NCBI GenBank assembly: GCA_964035575.1
Contig: OZ037916.1
Span: 930,001 to 994,000, forward strand
Direction of reading: 5' to 3'
Length of the DNA stretch: 64,000 nucleotides
Source of the DNA: Rhynchopus sp. YZ270_cl-10
Taxonomy: Eukaryota > Euglenozoa > Diplonemea > Diplonemida > Diplonemidae
Made by a program: the position numbers and the translations under genes. Under the pieces are notes generated by a model, which worked only from the letters and a program-made list of their open reading frames with translations, ran no database searches and was not told where the DNA came from. Each line of letters starts with the position of its first letter. Position 1 is the first letter of the stretch. Below are positions 60,266-64,000 of this stretch, one piece after another.

Positions 60266-61009
60266 CAGGGCGTTCGCCCCGGGGCGAAAAATATTTTTTT
60301 TCGTTAAAAAAATCTTTTCCTGAAAAAATGACATTTTATTTCGCCCCAGGGCTTCGCCCCACCGGGGCGAAACCCTGTATAAATAAATAAATAAAAAAAA
60401 AAAAAGGGAGGAAAAAAAAAAAAAAGAGAGAGAGATTTCTCCCCACCACCCTGTCGACCCCCCCGGAGGGGGGGTCACAGAGGGGGTGTCCACTGTACTC
60501 AAAATCATCCGCAAACCCGCCTGCCGTGAGAGGAAGTTTCCCCAGCACTCCCGCTCGCTCCTCAATCCTGCAGTCAGCTGAAGGTGTCCCGTACCCCCTG
60601 TTATAGAAGGTGTCACTACTCGTGTCAACTCTATCTTCAACCTTGGTGGAGGCAGAGAGACGGGTTAGTTTATTGAAAATAATCAAAATAAGGATGAAGT
60701 CTCATATGACGGATGCTTCTCTCTTGTACATCTGTTCGATTAAACAGCACAAAGAGAACCCTCAGTGAGGGGGGATTGATGAAATTCTCCATCGTTTTGC
60801 TGGTTTTAGTCCTGGGGAAGGGATCACGCGCAAATCGCAATTTTTTTTGATCACTCAGCACCAGGGATTCACCCCCCACGAACTAGCTTCTCTCCGGCGG
60901 AAAAATTTTTTTTTGACCTATTTTAAGCACTAGTAAAAAAGCAAAAATTTCGGGTTTTTTGGCATTTCGCCACGATCAGGAAAAAACGATGGCGATAGCG
61001 AACGCCCTG
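60266..61009. mobile_element. hAT-like MITE, copy 2
   Basis: Same ends and interior as 43978-44725 (CAGGGCGTTCGC .. GCGAACGCCCTG), 744 bp, with its own perfect 8-bp target duplication ATTGCTTC (60258-60265, 61010-61017). The copies differ by small indels in A-runs and some substitutions, so both are fairly young. Confidence 0.9.
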
Positions 61010-61179
61010 ATTGCTTCCCGCTGTAGGCGGGGCGTGTTTTTGCTCTTTTTCCCCTCTCTAATTTTTGTATTGCAAAAAAGTGGTTTTCTTTTACCCCTTT
61101 TTTTGTGTTTTCATCGGTTGGCTGGCATTGTAGGTGGGGTCGGTCAGAGATGTGCAGCAACTTCTTTTTTTTTTTTTCA

Positions 61180-61296
61180 GATGTAAACCACGAAATGGAT
61201 TGTAGGACTGCATGGTTGGGTGGTCCACCCCCCGGTACAGCCGGTCATACCAAAGGTACACTGTTCACGAGAGGGGTTTGTATTTCAAGACAACAT
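61180..61296. repeat. Family A module, most complete copy
   Basis: GATGTAAACCACGAAATGGA, TAGGACTGCATGGTTGGGTG, CCCCCGGTACAGCCGGTCAT, ACCAAAGGTACACTGTTCAC, GAGAGGGGTTTGTATTTCAA. A family F module precedes and a family B module follows, the mixed order also seen at 17977-18385. Confidence 0.75.
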
Positions 61297-61961
61297 TTTT
61301 ATTCAGTTGCCTGCGTCCGATGAACGGTGAGGCGTTTTGCACTTTCTCTTTTTACCTCCCTGCGACGACTGCAACACTGACGATTGTGTAGCCTAACCTC
61401 AGCCTTACTATGGGGTTCTGGTCTTCACATTTTGTACAGTCTTTTTTTAAGCTTCGTCTGGCCTTCTCCACATTTGGGTTTCGTACCCAACGCATTGTGT
61501 AGTCCATTCCTTTTGAAGGGATTTGCACTAGCAATTTTTTTTTGATAAATGGAAAGGATTGAAAGGATGTACGTGTTACACCCTTTAGTGCTTACTGTTT
61601 GTGTTATAAATAGTAAGTATATGAATGTATTGATAAAAAAGATGGAATCGCTTTTTTTGAACATTTGGTGTGCTTTCTCTTCTTTTGAATGTAAAGTATG
61701 TGAAACAGTTAAAAGGTTGTCAAACTAAAAGGTTTCCCTAATTCTAAACCACCTTTGGGTGTTTTAGTCTTTACTGAAGAGAGTGCGCCAAAAAAAACAC
61801 CCCTGCCTAAGGGAACTCCCTTTGTTATATATGAGGCTTTCTTCGCTTCACAACCCCCCCGACTGTTTCCCTTCCCTTTTCCTCCCTCTCAATATTTTAA
61901 ATCGAGATTCATCCCATGTTTATTGACGCTTTATTTTCACAAAAATGGTGTCTTTTTTTGG

Positions 61962-62057
61962 GCCTCAAAGAGGTTTCCTCTGTCCAGGTAGTCAGTGGGA
62001 GCGTATTGCAGTAATATGAATATCACCACAGAATATTTATTACACACTTTACGCACA
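61962..62057. repeat. Family G repeat, third copy
   Basis: GCCTCAAAGAGGTTTCCTCT, GTATTGCAGTAATATGAATA, TTATTACACACTTTACGCAC. Confidence 0.7.
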
Positions 62058-62411
62058 AAAAATCGTGCGGAGCCAAAAGGGTTTCCTATTGATAAATAAA
62101 GAGGGTACAGTTGTGATTGTCTTTTAGTCACACTAACCACACAGATTATCAAGAACGAAATGTTTTTTTTTTTTTTTTTTTTGGCACAAAAAAAAAAAAA
62201 TTAACGAAAGTGGAGATTGCACAACTGTGGCAACACAACCCGAAGCAAGCCTGCGTCGTATTTGCTCTTACCTTTACACATTAGTGGTAGTTTTGTTTCT
62301 TTTCTTCTTCTGGACCCATTTTTTTTTCGAAGTATCCTTTTGAAGGTGCTTGCACACGACTTATTGTTGATTTTCAGATGAAGAAAAAGGAGCGAACTAC
62401 ACAAACTGATA

Positions 62412-62509
62412 CAGTCGTCCACCAAACGTTGGTGGGGGTATTAACTTGGTGGATTTGGGGTCGGGGAAAACGGTGGGTTTTTACCCCACCAACGTTAGGT
62501 GGATGACTG
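62412..62509. mobile_element. TA-flanked foldback element, 98 bp
   Basis: Ends CAGTCGTCCACC and GGTGGATGACTG, then AACGTTGGTGGGG/CCCCACCAACGTT further in. TA flanks both sides (62410-62411, 62510-62511). The start CAGTC is shared with 34187-34272. Confidence 0.7.
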
Positions 62510-63309
62510 TATTTTTTTTTTTTTTTTATACCATCTATTCAGTAGAATAGTTAGTATATGAAACAATTTTTTGTAATAGATGTGGCACTCAAATCAAGAG
62601 GGAGAGAGAGAGGGGTCACATATTACAATATTTTTTTCTTTTGCGCACCACACAAAGTGTTATTGGAAACTGAAGCATATTTTAAAAAAACCCAACAGTA
62701 TAGTAACAGGATCTGTCTTTTATGATTCCTTTTGAATCCTCCCCTTCATCCATTATACCATACGCCACTTAAGGCAAAGAACCTAAATGGCTGGTCAACG
62801 AAAAAGAGGGGGAGTAAGGACAGCTCAGTTGGTAACAATGTTGTGTTTTTGGTTTCCCCTCTTCTTTTAACAATGAAGTGCGCATCTGTTCTGCGGGGGA
62901 ACCAGAGTGCCCTGCGTCCGTCGATTTGAAATGATGAGGCGTTGTTTGCGCTTTTAACTGCCCCTTTCTTCTTCTTGTATTCTTCGTCGTTATCAATTCC
63001 CAAGAACGAAAAAAAAAGAAAAATATGGGCACAAGAGGAGGCTTGAACACCGTAATCGTAAAAAAAAATTATCGACCATACTAATTGTACCGTTTTACCC
63101 ATGACACTACTGGGCACAACTAGCACCATACTCACCTGAGCTGTGCCTATATTAGGCACAATTCCAGTACAGTTTCAGCACAAGTACACACAACTAACCA
63201 CAACTAACCACAATTACACCACAATTACACACAATTACACCGAAATTACGCTGGGGAAAAATGGTACACCACCCTACAGGGAAGCATGCCACCACATGTA
63301 AGTGACCTC

Positions 63310-63435
63310 TGTACTGTACTGTACTGTACTGTACTGTACTGTACTGTACTGTACTGTACTGTACTGTACTGTACTGTACTGTACTGTACTGTACTGTACT
63401 GTACTGTACTGTACTGTACTGTACTGTACTGTACT
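63310..63435. repeat. GTACT minisatellite, about 25 units
   Basis: A pure 5-bp array. A 12-base spacer (CCCAATCCCCCG) separates it from the next array. Confidence 0.95.
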
Positions 63436-63446
63436 CCCAATCCCCC

Positions 63447-63880
63447 GTGTATACTGTGTATACTGTGTATACTGTGTATACTGTGTATACTGTGTATACT
63501 GTGTATACTGTGTATACTGTGTATACTGTGTATACTGTGTATACTGTGTATACTGTGTATACTGTGTATACTGTGTATACTGTGTATACTGTGTATACTG
63601 TGTATACTGTGTATACTGTGTATACTGTGTATACTGTGTATACTGTGTATACTGTGTATACTGTGTATACTGTGTATACTGTGTATACTGTGTATACTGT
63701 GTATACTGTGTATACTGTGTATACTGTGTATACTGTGTATACTGTGTATACTGTGTATACTGTGTATACTGTGTATACTGTGTATACTGTGTATACTGTG
63801 TATACTGTGTATACTGTGTATACTGTGTATACTGTGTATACTGTGTATACTGTGTATACTGTGTATACTGTGTATACTGC
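63447..63880. repeat. GTGTATACT minisatellite, about 48 units
   Basis: A pure 9-bp array, the longest in the window. Long open frames through it on both strands (YTV, CIL, IHS and QYT repeats) are artefacts of a unit divisible by three that lacks stops. Confidence 0.95.
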
Positions 63881-63990
63881 GGAATTGACCAACAACGAGA
63901 ACGTGTCCATTTCGGCAAATTGACCCCATCACTGGCCGGACGGATTCCGGCGTTTAAAAGATTCACCAACGAAAACAATTTTTTTTCAAC
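63881..63990. repeat. GAAATTGACC cassette, third copy
   Basis: GCGGAATTGACCAACAACGA, TTTCGGCAAATTGACCCCAT, CACTGGCCGGACGGATTCCG, as at 33 and 42 kb, then TTCACCAACGAAAACAA as at 33 kb. Confidence 0.8.
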
Positions 63991-64000
63991 ACGTGAATGC

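Larger units (their letters stand above)
61018..63310. other. Gene-free region before the terminal minisatellites
   Basis: Holds family F (61118-61165), A (61180-61296), B (61309-61350, 62909-62966) and G (61962-62057) modules, a partial C (62210-62248), the foldback 62412-62509 and ACAATTACAC-type units (63170-63245). No gene recognised. Confidence 0.6.

Noticed and set aside
63194-63978. Long open frames on both strands with YTV, IHS, QYT and CIL repeats
   Set aside because: They are translations of the 9-bp GTGTATACT and 5-bp GTACT arrays, open in all frames, with no start context and no non-repeat domain.
33640-63980. CRISPR-like arrays among the tandem repeats
   Set aside because: The arrays have no unique spacers and are simple minisatellites in a eukaryotic genome.

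Overview
The window is nuclear DNA of a unicellular eukaryote, most likely a euglenozoan of the diplonemid or euglenid kind. That placement is an inference. It rests on four observations. All 18 recognisable host genes lie on the + strand, as in polycistronic gene clusters. The core histones are very divergent, and the H1 is a short lysine-rich tail with no globular domain, as in kinetoplastids. Start codons are usually preceded by a pyrimidine tract and a YAG, as expected for spliced-leader addition. Finally there are 16 ordinary GT-AG introns in four genes, too many for a kinetoplastid. No spliced-leader RNA gene was seen, so trans-splicing is unproven here.

Layout: 1-9 kb holds a multi-pass membrane protein, an FCP1-like (probably inactive) HAD protein and repeat-rich spacers. 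9.3-21.6 kb holds a PPP-family phosphatase (5 exons), a P-loop NTPase, a small DNA transposon with a DDE transposase fragment on the - strand, a MOB1 homologue, a PRMT (3 exons) and an ESCO/Eco1-type cohesin acetyltransferase. 22.1-26.1 kb is a complete histone unit (H3, H1, H4, H2B, H2A) between two copies of a 340-bp direct repeat; each histone gene is followed at a near-constant distance by two stem-loops. Squalene synthase follows at 26.7 kb. 27.8-36.2 kb has no host gene but contains a composite element with 416-bp direct repeats. 36.2-43.1 kb holds a SET-domain methyltransferase (8 exons) and mitochondrial succinyl-CoA ligase beta (4 exons), whose last intron carries a 7-bp minisatellite. 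45.2-56.0 kb holds a WD40/coiled-coil protein, a piece of large-subunit rRNA, an IQ-motif protein, an unknown protein, a SAC3/LENG8-like protein and a cyclase-like receptor. 56-64 kb is repeats only, ending in two long minisatellites.

The genes are mostly housekeeping: chromatin and cohesion (histones, ESCO, PRMT), mRNA export or processing (SAC3-like), signalling (PPP phosphatase, MOB1, cyclase-like receptor), sterol synthesis and the TCA cycle. Nothing suggests a shared pathway, as expected of polycistronic clusters.

The most unusual signal is in the 29.1-30.8 kb element. Each of its two 416-bp direct repeats carries the same 75-nt segment with every conserved part of a hammerhead ribozyme: the CTGATGA box, GAAA box, a GTC cleavage triplet and three stems abutting them exactly. 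The strand order is permuted, so folding within one copy needs a pseudoknot, while pairing between the two copies would restore the ordinary order. Other notable points are the paired histone 3' stem-loops, a set of tiny TA-flanked foldback elements with an internal empty-site comparison, two hAT-type MITEs with perfect 8-bp target duplications, and a short repeat module that recurs just upstream of many start codons.
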